From the NCBI GenBank assembly GCA_036397475.1, contig DASWIV010000286.1, positions 1-12,970 on the forward strand: a DNA stretch of 12,970 nucleotides, read 5' to 3'. Positions 1 through 7,168 of the stretch are shown in pieces. The translations under genes were made by a program, and so were the position numbers. Numbering within the stretch: the stretch's first letter is position 1; the number at the start of each line of letters is the position of its first letter. The notes beneath the pieces were generated by a model. It saw only the letters and a program-made list of their open reading frames with translations. It was not told the origin of the DNA and made no database searches. Source of the DNA: DASWIV01 sp036397475 (GTDB lineage: Bacteria > JAJVIF01 > JAPKYR01).

Positions 1-541
1 TGAATCCGTTCGGGAAGAGATCTATAAATTCTAGGGCAACGGCGGTCTTCATCATTCTCATGCCGCACGTCAGGTCGGGAATCCTTGACGCCGCAACATA
101 GGATGAAAATGTATTGAAGACCCAGTTCCCGAAATTCCTGAACAGAGTCGAGTCGGTTCCCGTTGAGCGATGCCCGACCACCAGGTCGTATTTCTGAATT
201 AACTCGAAGAATTGCGGGATCGCTTCGGGCGGATGCTGCCCGTCCGCGTCAACAACAACAAGCACAGGAGCGTTGGCGTTTCTCATGCCTGTCTTTACTG
301 AAGCACCATTTCCCATATTGTACGGGTGCTCGAACAGGTTAACTTTGTCGTTTTTCGACGCGAAATCCCGTAGCACCTCGCGGGTGCCATCCTCCGAATA
401 ATCGTCGATCACGTTGATCTCAAGGTCAATGTCGAGAGCAAGGATACGCTTGAGCGTGTCGACAACGCGCTCTTTTTCGTTGTAAGCAGGTACGATAACC
501 GTCAGTGCGGGTTTATGGTCATTTGGCTCATTCGAATCCAT
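1..541 (-). CDS. Family 2 glycosyltransferase (polyprenol-phosphate sugar transferase-like), 3' end cut by window edge
   Basis: My own translation of the reverse strand from an ATG at 541 gives 180 residues that stay open to the window edge, so the C-terminus is missing. The GT-A fold signature is complete: VIVPAYNE at residues 15-22, the acidic DDYSEDGT at 46-53, NMGNGASVKTG at 75-85, the metal-binding DADGQH at 98-103, and DLTCGMRMM at 156-164. These resemble the DPM1/dolichyl-phosphate mannosyltransferase-like branch of GT2, which moves a sugar from a nucleotide donor to a polyprenyl phosphate or other acceptor at the cytoplasmic membrane. Donor and acceptor cannot be told from the sequence, and C-terminal membrane helices, if any, lie outside the window. 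It starts 11 bases after the stop of the upstream hydrolase gene with no good Shine-Dalgarno site, which suggests an operon and translational coupling. The family is certain; the exact function is not. Confidence 0.9.
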   Translation of the reverse strand, partial: MDSNEPNDHKPALTVIVPAYNEKERVVDTLKRILALDIDLEINVIDDYSEDGTREVLRDFASKNDKVNLFEHPYNMGNGASVKTGMRNANAPVLVVVDADGQHPPEAIPQFFELIQKYDLVVGHRSTGTDSTLFRNFGNWVFNTFSSYVAASRIPDLTCGMRMMKTAVALEFIDLFPNGF

Positions 542-552
542 ACATATTATTG

Positions 553-1626
553 TCAGCCTTTACAGGCTTCGATGAATTCCTTGAATAATTTAGCCTGCAG
601 CGGATCGCGCATCCACAGGAGTTCAGGATGCCATTGTACACCTATTACCCATTTCTTGGTAGGATGCTCAATCGCTTCCGTGATGCCATCGGCGGCTTTG
701 GCCGTTACGATAAGTCCTTTACCGGTCAGTTTAACCGCCTGGTGATGGTCTGAATTGACCCAGATCTCAGTCTCTTCGAAGATTTGATGCAATTTTGAGT
801 TCCTGGTGATATCCAGACGGTGGATAATTTCAGATGGCGGCATTTTTGGATGGTGGTTCATCGACATCCTGACCTGCGAGCTGACGTCCTGGTACAGGGT
901 GCCGTCGAGCGCTACATTAATTACCTGGCAACCGCGACAAATACCGAGGATCGGCTTGTTAGCATTGAATGCAAGGTTGAATAATTCGATCTCCGCCCGG
1001 TCCATACGTGGGACCACCCTCCCGAGCTGTTCATTTGGAAGGTCGCCGTACCTTGTTGGATCAAGGTCGGGTTCGGCACCGGGGATAAGGTATCCGTCGA
1101 TGATTTCAAGAACCTTGTTGTTATATCGCTTCTCGAGTCCGACCGGGATTATGATAGGAATTCCGCCTGCTTCATGAATCGCCGAAATGTAAGTCCTGTA
1201 GATGTAAAAATACTGCTGTGAATGGACCGATTTATCGGGAAGGTGCTCGAAAGCACAGGTAATGCCAATGACTGGCTCTGTTTTCTTTGGCGATGATGAG
1301 GACGCTCTTGAAGTTCGTGGTGCCGGGGTACGCCGCTGAGCCGGCGGTTTCTTGTCGGCCGGTTTAGCCAGAGTGCGCCGCTGTGGCTTCCGTCGCGCGG
1401 GTCCTGATGCGGGAGCCTTGTCAGTGACAGCCGGGTCGGCTGTCTTCGCCGCTGCCTGTGGAACTTCGGGTTCTTCCTTTATCACAGGAGGTTCAGGCTT
1501 TACCACTTCTGCTGTTTCTACGGGAGTCTCTTTTAACTCCTCCTGAACTTTTTCTGGCTCTACCTTGGATTTTTCTTCAAAAGGCTTGCTGCGCCTTCTC
1601 AAGTCGTGTGTTTTAAATTCAACCAT
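553..1626 (-). CDS. Gamma-glutamyl-gamma-aminobutyrate hydrolase-like class I amidotransferase (peptidase C26) with long charged N-terminal tail
   Basis: The protein has 357 residues. Residues 117-357 form a PuuD-type class I glutamine amidotransferase fold: VIGITC at 119-124, the nucleophile elbow GICRGCQ with Cys230, NSDHHQAV at 291-298, and QWHPE with His333 and Glu335 completing the Cys-His-Glu triad. Known relatives hydrolyse gamma-glutamyl amides such as gamma-glutamyl-GABA in putrescine breakdown, in the cytoplasm. No other putrescine genes are present, so the substrate is unknown. Residues 1-115 are an extra tail: an acidic Glu/Pro/Val part (about 17-60), then an Arg/Lys/Pro/Ala part (about 78-115). 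It is probably disordered; relatives are normally about 250 residues. Start choice: the ATG at 1626 has GAAAGGGA about 11 bases upstream, and the other nearby ATG is out of frame. The gene is probably co-transcribed with the glycosyltransferase 11 bases downstream. Family sure; PuuD activity itself uncertain. Confidence 0.88.
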   Translation of the reverse strand: MVEFKTHDLRRRSKPFEEKSKVEPEKVQEELKETPVETAEVVKPEPPVIKEEPEVPQAAAKTADPAVTDKAPASGPARRKPQRRTLAKPADKKPPAQRRTPAPRTSRASSSSPKKTEPVIGITCAFEHLPDKSVHSQQYFYIYRTYISAIHEAGGIPIIIPVGLEKRYNNKVLEIIDGYLIPGAEPDLDPTRYGDLPNEQLGRVVPRMDRAEIELFNLAFNANKPILGICRGCQVINVALDGTLYQDVSSQVRMSMNHHPKMPPSEIIHRLDITRNSKLHQIFEETEIWVNSDHHQAVKLTGKGLIVTAKAADGITEAIEHPTKKWVIGVQWHPELLWMRDPLQAKLFKEFIEACKG

Positions 1627-1638
1627 ACCGCATTAATT

Positions 1639-1689
1639 CCCTTTCGTCCGAAAGGGACTCCTTTCAAAATCCCGGACCTGACTGTCCGG
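1639..1689 (-). promoter_or_regulatory. Folded leader of the amidotransferase gene: two inverted repeats covering the ribosome binding site
   Basis: Reading on the plus strand, CCCTTTCG (1639-1646) and CGAAAGGG (1649-1656) form an 18-base near-perfect palindrome, and CCGGAC (1672-1677) with GTCCGG (1684-1689) forms a second hairpin with a 6-base loop. In the leftward transcript the first hairpin contains the GAAAGGGA ribosome binding site of the gene starting at 1626. Its upstream arm (1651-1655) could instead pair with 1660-1664, which would free the site. This could be a translational control element or a protein operator. The repeats are seen directly; any regulatory role is inferred. Confidence 0.4.
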
Positions 1690-1954
1690 TTGTATTTTGA
1701 AGAATCTGGCGGATTATGAATGTGGGGAAATTAACCTGTATTCTATTCGGTCCGCGAATTCTTCGTGTGGAGGATTTCCGGGAGGTGTGTTAAGTTCCGA
1801 TTATTATTTCAGCCCATTCTTCTCTTCAATTTCAAGGGGGCTAATCGGTGATGTTCCCGTTAATTTTGTCGATTCTTTCCGCTACCTGGCAGAAATCCAC
1901 ACATTCATACTATCCGCGATTTGTCCAAAAATCAATGCAATTGAATAAATAGAT

Positions 1955-1980
1955 GAAAAAAGCGCCCGATCAGGACGCCT
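1955..1980 (-). terminator. Rho-independent terminator of topA
   Basis: In the leftward transcript GCGTCC and GGGCGC pair (six pairs including one G-U, extendable to eight) around a five-base loop and are followed directly by a run of at least six U. The hairpin begins about 30 bases after the topA stop at 2010, the usual place. Confidence 0.85.
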
Positions 1981-2009
1981 AGCAAGTTACCTGATTGGTA
2001 TCCTATGGA

Positions 2010-4409
2010 TTACGCAGTTTCCGCCGGCGCTTCAGTATCGGATGTGGGTTCGGTTTTTTCCTCACGTTTTCCGGGATAAGTCCAGCTCGTTTCATCGCAT
2101 GCAGGATAATTTGAACAACTATAAAATCGTTTGCCTTTGCGTGTCTGGCGCTCGACGAATTCTCCGTCGCAGCCGTCACGTGTACATGCCACCCCGATGG
2201 TATAAGGCCTGATGCCGTCGCAGGCAGGGAATTTTTCGCATCCCCAGAACCGTCCTGAACGGCTTCTTCTCAAAACCATCCGGTTATTACACTTGGGGCA
2301 TGGTTTTTCCGAAAATTGCGCTTCCTGGGTACGTACTTCGCCCTGGGCAGCGCTTTCGGGGAGCTCGGAATCGTCTTTTATTGACCTGGTGTAACGGCAA
2401 TTCGGGAATCCGGTGCAGGCAACAAATTTTCCATAGCGTCCGTGTTTGAGAACAAGTTTACTTGAGCACTCGGGGCATTCCTCTTCGAGCGGGACAGGTT
2501 CTTCAAGAGGAGTTTTGGGAGAGATCGACGATCGCCAGTCGCATTCGGGATAATTCGTACATGCGAAGAACGCGCCGAACCTGCCATTGCGGATAGCTAT
2601 GTCTGACCCGCATTTCGGGCACTCCATATCGAGCGCTTCTTTAAGATCTTTCCTGAATGGCTCGTAAAATTCACGGATTTTACTTACCCATTCGGTATCG
2701 CCACTCTGGATTGAGTCCAGGTTATCTTCCATTCGTGCCGTAAAGCTTTCGTCGATAATGTCGCTGAATTTCTCCACCAGGAGCGAATTGACCTGTCGCC
2801 CTAGAGATGTGGGTTTGAATGCCTGTCCCTCGCGTTCGACATATTTGCGGTCGATGATCGTGGAGATGATCGGAGCGTAAGTGCTCGGGCGTCCGATGCC
2901 TTCCTCTTCAAGTTTTTTTACAAGGCTTGCGGTGGTATACCTCGGAGGAGGCTTGGTGAAGTGCTGTTCCGGGAGAAATTCGTCAGGTGTTACCCCGACT
3001 CCGACCTCAAGATCCGGAAGTTCTCCTCCGTAGTCGGTATCGCTGTCCTTATTGTTATTGCTCGCCGGATATACTTTGCGATAACCGTCGAACACCTTTT
3101 TTGTCTTGGTCGTGCGGAAGAGGTATTTTCCGCCGGTAATCTCGATGGTGGTCTGCTCGTCGCGGCCAGGGACCATCTGGCAGGCGGTGTAGCGCTGCCA
3201 GATCAACTGGTAAAGTTTAAACTGGGTCTCGTTCAGGTATGCCTTGACTGCTTGTGGCGACCGCTCCGGGCGGGTAGGGCGAATAGCCTCGTGGGCATCC
3301 TGCACCCGCTTTTTAGACTTGTATTCAATTGGTGATTCCGGGAGATATTCAGGGCCGAATGTGCGTTTAATATAATCCCTTGCCGCATCGACAGCTTCCG
3401 CGCTGAGCCGGACCGAGTCGGTTCTCATGTAAGTTATGAGACCCTCTTCGCCACCCTCGCCTACATCGATACCTTCATAAAGCTGCTGGGCGAGCGTCAT
3501 GGTCCGCCTTGCGGAGAATCCAAGTCGCTTACTTGCTTCCTGCTGAAGTGTAGAAGTAATAAAAGGCGCTGAAGGTTTTCTTGAGATCTGGCGAGTATTT
3601 ATGTTGCTGACGGAGAAAACCTGTTCAGCCAGGTCTCTTACAGCGGATTCTGCAGAATCCTGGTTTCCAAGTTCGATATTTTCGTCATTGATCTTGGCGA
3701 GCGATGCCTTGAAAGGCTCCATGGAGAGGTACTCGTCGCCCGATTTTCTGAACATGCCATCGATGGTCCAGTATTCGACCGGCACAAACGCCTCGATCTC
3801 ATCTTCGCGCTCACAGATAACTTTCGTGGCAACAGACTGGACACGTCCGGCTGACAGCCCGCTCTGGATTTCCCTCCACAGGTATGGTGAGAGGTTGTAT
3901 CCCACAAGCCTGTCAAGTATTCGTCGAGCCTGCCATGCGTTTACGCGGTCTCCGTCGATTTCGCGCGGGTTCTCCATCGCCGTTTTGACTGCGGACTTGG
4001 TAACCTCGTAAAATTCAATGCGTTTCGTTTTTTCCGGCTGTTTGAATATGTGATTGAGGTGCCACGCGATAGCCTCACCCTCGCGGTCCGGGTCTGTCGC
4101 AATGAAAATGCTTTCAGCTGACTTGGCAGCTTTCTTGAGGTCGTCGATAGTGTCGCGCCTGTCGCGGTTGGTCACATAGTTTGGCTTGAAATCGTTGTCA
4201 ATGTCTATTCCGAGAGAAGTTTTGGGGAGGTCGCGGACATGGCCAAGGCAAGCCTTGACGTTATACCCACGGCCGAGATATCTCGCGACAGTACGAGCCT
4301 TGGCTTTACTTTCGAGTATTACCAGCGGCTTACCGCTACGGGATTTCTTCGTCGGTTTCTTCTTTTTTGGCGCTTCCTTCTGCGCGGTTTTGCCTTCTTC
4401 AGGACACAT
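2010..4409 (-). CDS. topA: DNA topoisomerase I (type IA)
   Basis: This 799-residue enzyme relaxes negative supercoils by nicking one DNA strand through a 5'-phosphotyrosine link and passing the other strand. A Lys-rich tail (1-27) precedes the Toprim domain, with the catalytic Glu33 in LES and TDPDREGEA at 105-113. SGLSAGRVQS is at 183-192 and the active-site Tyr327 sits in ITYMRTDS. EEEGIGRPSTYAPII (501-515) is the conserved C-terminal core motif. Four C4 zinc ribbons follow: Cys597/600/617/623, 645/648/665/671, 704/707/724/730 and 742/747/765/771, then an acidic Ala/Glu/Thr tail. All key residues are present and the length is normal. The ATG at 4409 has AAAGGTGAT immediately upstream, so the start is well supported. 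The gene lies downstream of dprA, a common bacterial pairing, but has its own promoter and terminator here. I see nothing to suggest reverse gyrase or topoisomerase III. Confidence 0.97.
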   Translation of the reverse strand: MCPEEGKTAQKEAPKKKKPTKKSRSGKPLVILESKAKARTVARYLGRGYNVKACLGHVRDLPKTSLGIDIDNDFKPNYVTNRDRRDTIDDLKKAAKSAESIFIATDPDREGEAIAWHLNHIFKQPEKTKRIEFYEVTKSAVKTAMENPREIDGDRVNAWQARRILDRLVGYNLSPYLWREIQSGLSAGRVQSVATKVICEREDEIEAFVPVEYWTIDGMFRKSGDEYLSMEPFKASLAKINDENIELGNQDSAESAVRDLAEQVFSVSNINTRQISRKPSAPFITSTLQQEASKRLGFSARRTMTLAQQLYEGIDVGEGGEEGLITYMRTDSVRLSAEAVDAARDYIKRTFGPEYLPESPIEYKSKKRVQDAHEAIRPTRPERSPQAVKAYLNETQFKLYQLIWQRYTACQMVPGRDEQTTIEITGGKYLFRTTKTKKVFDGYRKVYPASNNNKDSDTDYGGELPDLEVGVGVTPDEFLPEQHFTKPPPRYTTASLVKKLEEEGIGRPSTYAPIISTIIDRKYVEREGQAFKPTSLGRQVNSLLVEKFSDIIDESFTARMEDNLDSIQSGDTEWVSKIREFYEPFRKDLKEALDMECPKCGSDIAIRNGRFGAFFACTNYPECDWRSSISPKTPLEEPVPLEEECPECSSKLVLKHGRYGKFVACTGFPNCRYTRSIKDDSELPESAAQGEVRTQEAQFSEKPCPKCNNRMVLRRSRSGRFWGCEKFPACDGIRPYTIGVACTRDGCDGEFVERQTRKGKRFYSCSNYPACDETSWTYPGKREEKTEPTSDTEAPAETA

Positions 4410-4463
4410 AAATCACCTTTAAATTTTGCTTTTATCCTGCCAGATACAAATTAACATCCCTGG

Positions 4464-4490
4464 AATCGGGATTAATTGCCATAATCGGGA
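4464..4490. repeat. Direct repeat AATCGGGA in the topA leader
   Basis: The octamer AATCGGGA occurs at 4464-4471 and 4483-4490, 19 bases apart, between the predicted topA transcription start and the ATG. A related inverse half (CCCCGATT, 4584-4591) lies beyond the promoter. Two turns of DNA helix between copies would suit a repressor, but chance cannot be excluded for so short a motif. Confidence 0.3.
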
Positions 4491-4494
4491 GCAT

Positions 4495-4522
4495 ATCCTA
4501 ATCAATAATTTCCCCCTGTCAA
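4495..4522 (-). promoter_or_regulatory. Candidate sigma-70 promoter of topA
   Basis: On the reverse strand a perfect TTGACA (4517-4522) is followed after 16 bases by TAGGAT (4495-4500), four of six matches to the -10 consensus. Transcription would start near 4488 and give a leader of about 80 bases before the topA ATG at 4409. The perfect -35 box in an AT-rich intergenic region supports the call; the -10 box is only fair. Confidence 0.6.
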
Positions 4523-4523
4523 A

Positions 4524-4583
4524 TTTTTGTCCGATTTTTTTTGTCTGGTAAATCATCGAACTGAAAATAAATCCGGACAAAAA
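4524..4583. repeat. TTTTTGTCYG repeats just upstream of the topA promoter
   Basis: On the plus strand TTTTTGTCCG (4524-4533) is followed by a near copy TTTTTGTCTG (4538-4547) and then by the exact inverse CGGACAAAAA (4574-4583). The outer pair is a perfect 10-base inverted repeat with 40 bases between the arms. The first copy ends one base from the -35 box of topA. The arrangement resembles multiple binding sites for one regulator, but no regulator can be named. The gap 4410-4708 holds no gene. Confidence 0.5.
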
Positions 4584-4606
4584 CCCCGATTAATCATTAA
4601 TAAAAT

Positions 4607-4625
4607 GGAAGAGATTATGCCTTCC
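4607..4625 (-). terminator. Weak candidate terminator of dprA
   Basis: In the leftward transcript GGAAG and CUUCC pair around a nine-base loop and are followed by AUUUUAUU. It lies about 85 bases after the dprA stop. The stem is short and the U run is broken, so termination may be inefficient and some readthrough into topA is possible. Confidence 0.25.
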
Positions 4626-4708
4626 TGAACATGATTCGATACGACTAATCCAGGTTCAGTCTAATTATCGCAACGGGCATATGGATTTATTCCATGTACT
4701 TGAAAAAT

Positions 4709-5905
4709 TTAGCTCGGATCTCTTTTATCATTATAGTTGGAAAGCATATCCGGAGGGAGGGCTGAGGACACGGGGCGGACGTACCTGGTTCCCGGAAGTT
4801 CGCGGACAAGCCCCCTTGTCTGGAGGAACAGAAGCGCGGACAGGACCCTGGAAGTATTCAATCCCGACTCATGCACTATGTCATCAGCGGATCTGGCTTC
4901 CAGTGATATGCATTCATAAACCGCAGCTTCGTCGCCCTTGAGAATAAGCGCTGGATCGCGGATTTCGTCAGGTTTTCCCTCTATAACTATCAATCCGTAG
5001 CGGACAGGTATATCCGAAGGGTCAATCGCCAGATGTCCCCCATCCCTGATCACAAAATTAGTGCCGCGTGAGCCCATATCGGTCAGGCGACCGGGCACAG
5101 CGAATACCTCACGTCCGAGCTGGGAGGTCATATCAATAGTGATCAATGCCCCTGACTTTTCGCTTGCCTCGATTACCAGGGCTCCACGGCTTAGTCCTGC
5201 AATGATCCGGTTCCTTGCCGGGAAATTATATTTTTCAGGGATAGTACCAATGGGGAATTCGGATACCAGGGCACCTGCAGCGGCTATTTTTTCGAATAAT
5301 TTTCGATTTTCGACCGGAAACACTACATCGATCCCGCATCCGAATACCGCGAATGTATTCCCGCCTGCATTAAGGCATGCCTGGTGCGAAATCGAGTCGA
5401 TGCCCCTCGCGCCACCCGAAATTATGGTGAATCCCCAACTGGACAACTGGTATGAAAATCTTTCAGCCATCTGCCTCCCGTAGTCTGAAAATATCCTGGA
5501 ACCCACAATACAGATCGAGGAAGAATAATCGTATTCGAGTTTTCCCCTGACGTAGAGAACAGGCGGAGGGTCATAAACCTCCTTCAGCGATGCAGGGTAG
5601 CGGCTGTCGAAGTATGTGATAATGTCGACCCCATCGGGAATTTTTTCGTATTCCCTGCCGATCTCTATCTTCTCCATGGACATAAGGAGGCGTGTTTTGA
5701 CCCTGTCGCCAGCCCTGGGAAACATGCTGAGGTCATCGGGAGCAGCCCTGAAAATATCGCTGAAGTTGCTGAACCTGGTTTTAAGGCGCTTGAACTGCGA
5801 CCGGAAAGTCGGGATGGTATTCAGTTCCAGCGCCAGAGCGATCTCAAGTTTAGACGGCTCCCAGGCTTTGTTGCCTGAAAAATTTTCCTGATCTGAATTT
5901 GACAT
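4709..5905 (-). CDS. dprA: DNA processing protein DprA (Smf)
   Basis: DprA binds incoming single-stranded DNA in the cytoplasm during natural transformation and loads RecA on it; it is also kept in many bacteria not known to be competent. Counting from the ATG at 5905 (398 residues), an N-terminal helical region (about 15-90) precedes the Rossmann-like DprA domain: IVGSRIFSDYGR (133-144), SGGARGID (163-170), FPARNRIIAGLS (228-239), KSGALIT (250-256), GREVFAVPG (264-272) and GTNFVIRDGG (281-290). A C-terminal winged-helix-like DprA domain covers about 321-377. The frame is open upstream to an ATG at 5968, but that start has no ribosome binding site and would leave only 27 bases before the divergent rlmN. 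The ATG at 5905 has GGGTGG five bases or so upstream, so I prefer it. topA follows downstream on the same strand, a frequent pairing. Family identification is firm; the start is less so. Confidence 0.93.
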   Translation of the reverse strand: MSNSDQENFSGNKAWEPSKLEIALALELNTIPTFRSQFKRLKTRFSNFSDIFRAAPDDLSMFPRAGDRVKTRLLMSMEKIEIGREYEKIPDGVDIITYFDSRYPASLKEVYDPPPVLYVRGKLEYDYSSSICIVGSRIFSDYGRQMAERFSYQLSSWGFTIISGGARGIDSISHQACLNAGGNTFAVFGCGIDVVFPVENRKLFEKIAAAGALVSEFPIGTIPEKYNFPARNRIIAGLSRGALVIEASEKSGALITIDMTSQLGREVFAVPGRLTDMGSRGTNFVIRDGGHLAIDPSDIPVRYGLIVIEGKPDEIRDPALILKGDEAAVYECISLEARSADDIVHESGLNTSRVLSALLFLQTRGLVRELPGTRYVRPVSSALPPDMLSNYNDKRDPS

Positions 5906-5995
5906 GACGCCACCCATATAAGATAACTTGTCATAAGTAGTACGTATGGGATGAGCGAAAACTGACATAAAAATCGGGTTTTCAATTAAAAAAAA
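5906..5995. promoter_or_regulatory. Divergent intergenic region between dprA and rlmN
   Basis: These 90 AT-rich bases must contain the promoters of both divergent genes. A TTGTCA (5928-5933, five of six to -35) is present on the plus strand, but no good -10 box lies at the right distance. On the reverse strand TTATAT-like sequence lies just before the dprA start. I could not settle on a promoter for either gene. A run of nine A (5988-5996) runs into the rlmN start codon. Confidence 0.4.
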
Positions 5996-7114
5996 ATGAC
6001 AGAGAAAAGTACAAGTACCCGGAAATTTTCACTCTACGACCTGACACCATCGGAACTCAAGGGTTTTTTCGCTTCGATCGGAGAGAAACCATACCGGGCT
6101 AAGCAAGCTCTCGATTTCCTTTACAGGAACCCGGTAGACAGTATTGAGAAGTTCACCACCCTGCCAGCCGAACTCAGGAACGAGATAGGGAAGATTGCCC
6201 ATTTAACTCCGCTGCGCCTGCGGGCGTCACTCGAATCGTCAGACAAGGCAGTCAAGCATGCCTATGAACTTCTCTCGGAGAAAAAATCGGGAATATTGAT
6301 TGAGAGCGTATGGATGCCGACCGAATCCGCCGACAGGGATTCATCGCTCGACCGGATCAAGCAATCGGGTGGAGAGCAGTCCAAAAGGTATACGATCTGT
6401 ATTTCATCGCAGGCTGGATGCGCTGCCGGATGCACATTCTGCGCTACCGGAAAAATGGGACTGAAAGCGCAGCTGACTGCTGGTGAGATCGTGTACCAGG
6501 TTGTCCACTGCATGGAGATATACAAGCGGCTTCCCGATACCGTGCTCTTTATGGGAATGGGAGAGCCGATGCATAATTTTGAGTCGGTTTGCGCCGCGGT
6601 AGAGATAATGACAGACGAAGAAGCACTCGCGTTTTCGGAACGAAGGATTGTGTTATCGACAGTAGGTGAAATAGATAAGCTGGATAAATTCCATCGGAAA
6701 TTCCCGCGTGCCAGGATGGCGATAAGCCTTACCGCGCCGACGGATAATCTGAGGGATTCAATTGTACCTGTGAATAAAAGGTTCAACCTGCAGGATGTAC
6801 AGAATTTTATCAGGAAAGTGGATCTGCATCGCGGCGACAGGATTACGATTGAATACGCGCTAATGGAAGGTGTGAATGATACTGATGAAATGACAGGCAG
6901 ACTGCTTGGATACCTGAAGCCGATCACCAGCAGGATAAAAGTAAACCTGATCCCGTGGAATACGGTGAGCGGCCTGAAATTCAGATCGCCTGATATGGCC
7001 CGGGTGTTCGCAATGCAGGAAAAAATGAAGGCGGCGGGGATACTCACATTTATCAGGAAGAACCGTGGAAGGGATTCGTCGGCGGCATGCGGGCAGCTTG
7101 CCGGACGCATCTAA
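5996..7114 (+). CDS. rlmN: Dual-specificity 23S rRNA (A2503)/tRNA (A37) C2-methyltransferase RlmN
   Basis: RlmN is a radical SAM enzyme that methylates carbon 2 of A2503 in 23S rRNA and, in studied species, of A37 in some tRNAs, using a methyl group first placed on one of its own cysteines. The 372-residue protein has the N-terminal helical RNA-binding domain (about 10-95, with GEKPYRAKQALDFLY), the radical SAM cluster Cys142/146/149 in GCAAGCTFCATG, GMGEP at 187-191 for SAM binding, and the C-terminal RKNRGRDSSAACGQL with the methyl-carrying Cys365. An insert of about 20 hydrophilic residues (about 109-130) precedes the first strand of the barrel. The ATG at 5996 lacks a Shine-Dalgarno site and is preceded by a poly-A run; there is no better start that keeps the N-terminal domain. 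The absence of a Cfr-like context and the standard motifs favour RlmN over the resistance enzyme Cfr. It is probably co-transcribed with the peptidase gene 54 bases downstream. Confidence 0.95.
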   Translation: MTEKSTSTRKFSLYDLTPSELKGFFASIGEKPYRAKQALDFLYRNPVDSIEKFTTLPAELRNEIGKIAHLTPLRLRASLESSDKAVKHAYELLSEKKSGILIESVWMPTESADRDSSLDRIKQSGGEQSKRYTICISSQAGCAAGCTFCATGKMGLKAQLTAGEIVYQVVHCMEIYKRLPDTVLFMGMGEPMHNFESVCAAVEIMTDEEALAFSERRIVLSTVGEIDKLDKFHRKFPRARMAISLTAPTDNLRDSIVPVNKRFNLQDVQNFIRKVDLHRGDRITIEYALMEGVNDTDEMTGRLLGYLKPITSRIKVNLIPWNTVSGLKFRSPDMARVFAMQEKMKAAGILTFIRKNRGRDSSAACGQLAGRI

Positions 7115-7168
7115 ATATTGTAATTTGATTGCCAGCTTGTACCTGAAAATTCGAATGGAGACAAATTA

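Larger units (their letters stand above)
1627..2009. other. 383-base intergenic region between topA and the amidotransferase gene
   Basis: No convincing gene lies here. It holds the topA terminator (1955-1980), the folded leader of the downstream gene (1639-1689), and about 260 bases of lower-GC sequence between them. A weak leftward promoter candidate is TTGAAG (1824-1829) and AATAAT (1800-1805) with an 18-base spacer. It would give a leader of roughly 160 bases. The region's length, with a terminator at its far end, suggests that the amidotransferase gene has its own promoter. Confidence 0.4.

Noticed and set aside
1697..1948. An 83-codon rightward open frame in the topA-amidotransferase gap
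   Set aside because: It starts with TTG, has no ribosome binding site, has a Ser/Phe-rich composition unlike the neighbours and shows no motif. It runs antisense to a probable leader.
4186..4454. Short rightward open frames overlapping the topA start
   Set aside because: They overlap the Toprim-coding region in other frames and have a composition derived from the Lys-rich topA head. No start signal is visible.
5906..5968. Extended N-terminus for dprA starting at 5968
   Set aside because: No ribosome binding site precedes it, the extra 21 residues are not DprA-like, and it would nearly eliminate the promoter space shared with rlmN.
6262..7110. A 282-codon reverse-strand open frame inside rlmN
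   Set aside because: It lies entirely antisense to rlmN, whose motifs are complete. Its Ser/Ile-rich translation has no domain and is a typical codon shadow.
5996..7114. Cfr-type antibiotic-resistance methyltransferase
   Set aside because: The N-terminal domain, motifs and context match housekeeping RlmN, and no mobile-element sequence is nearby. The distinction rests on family features, not on a computed tree.
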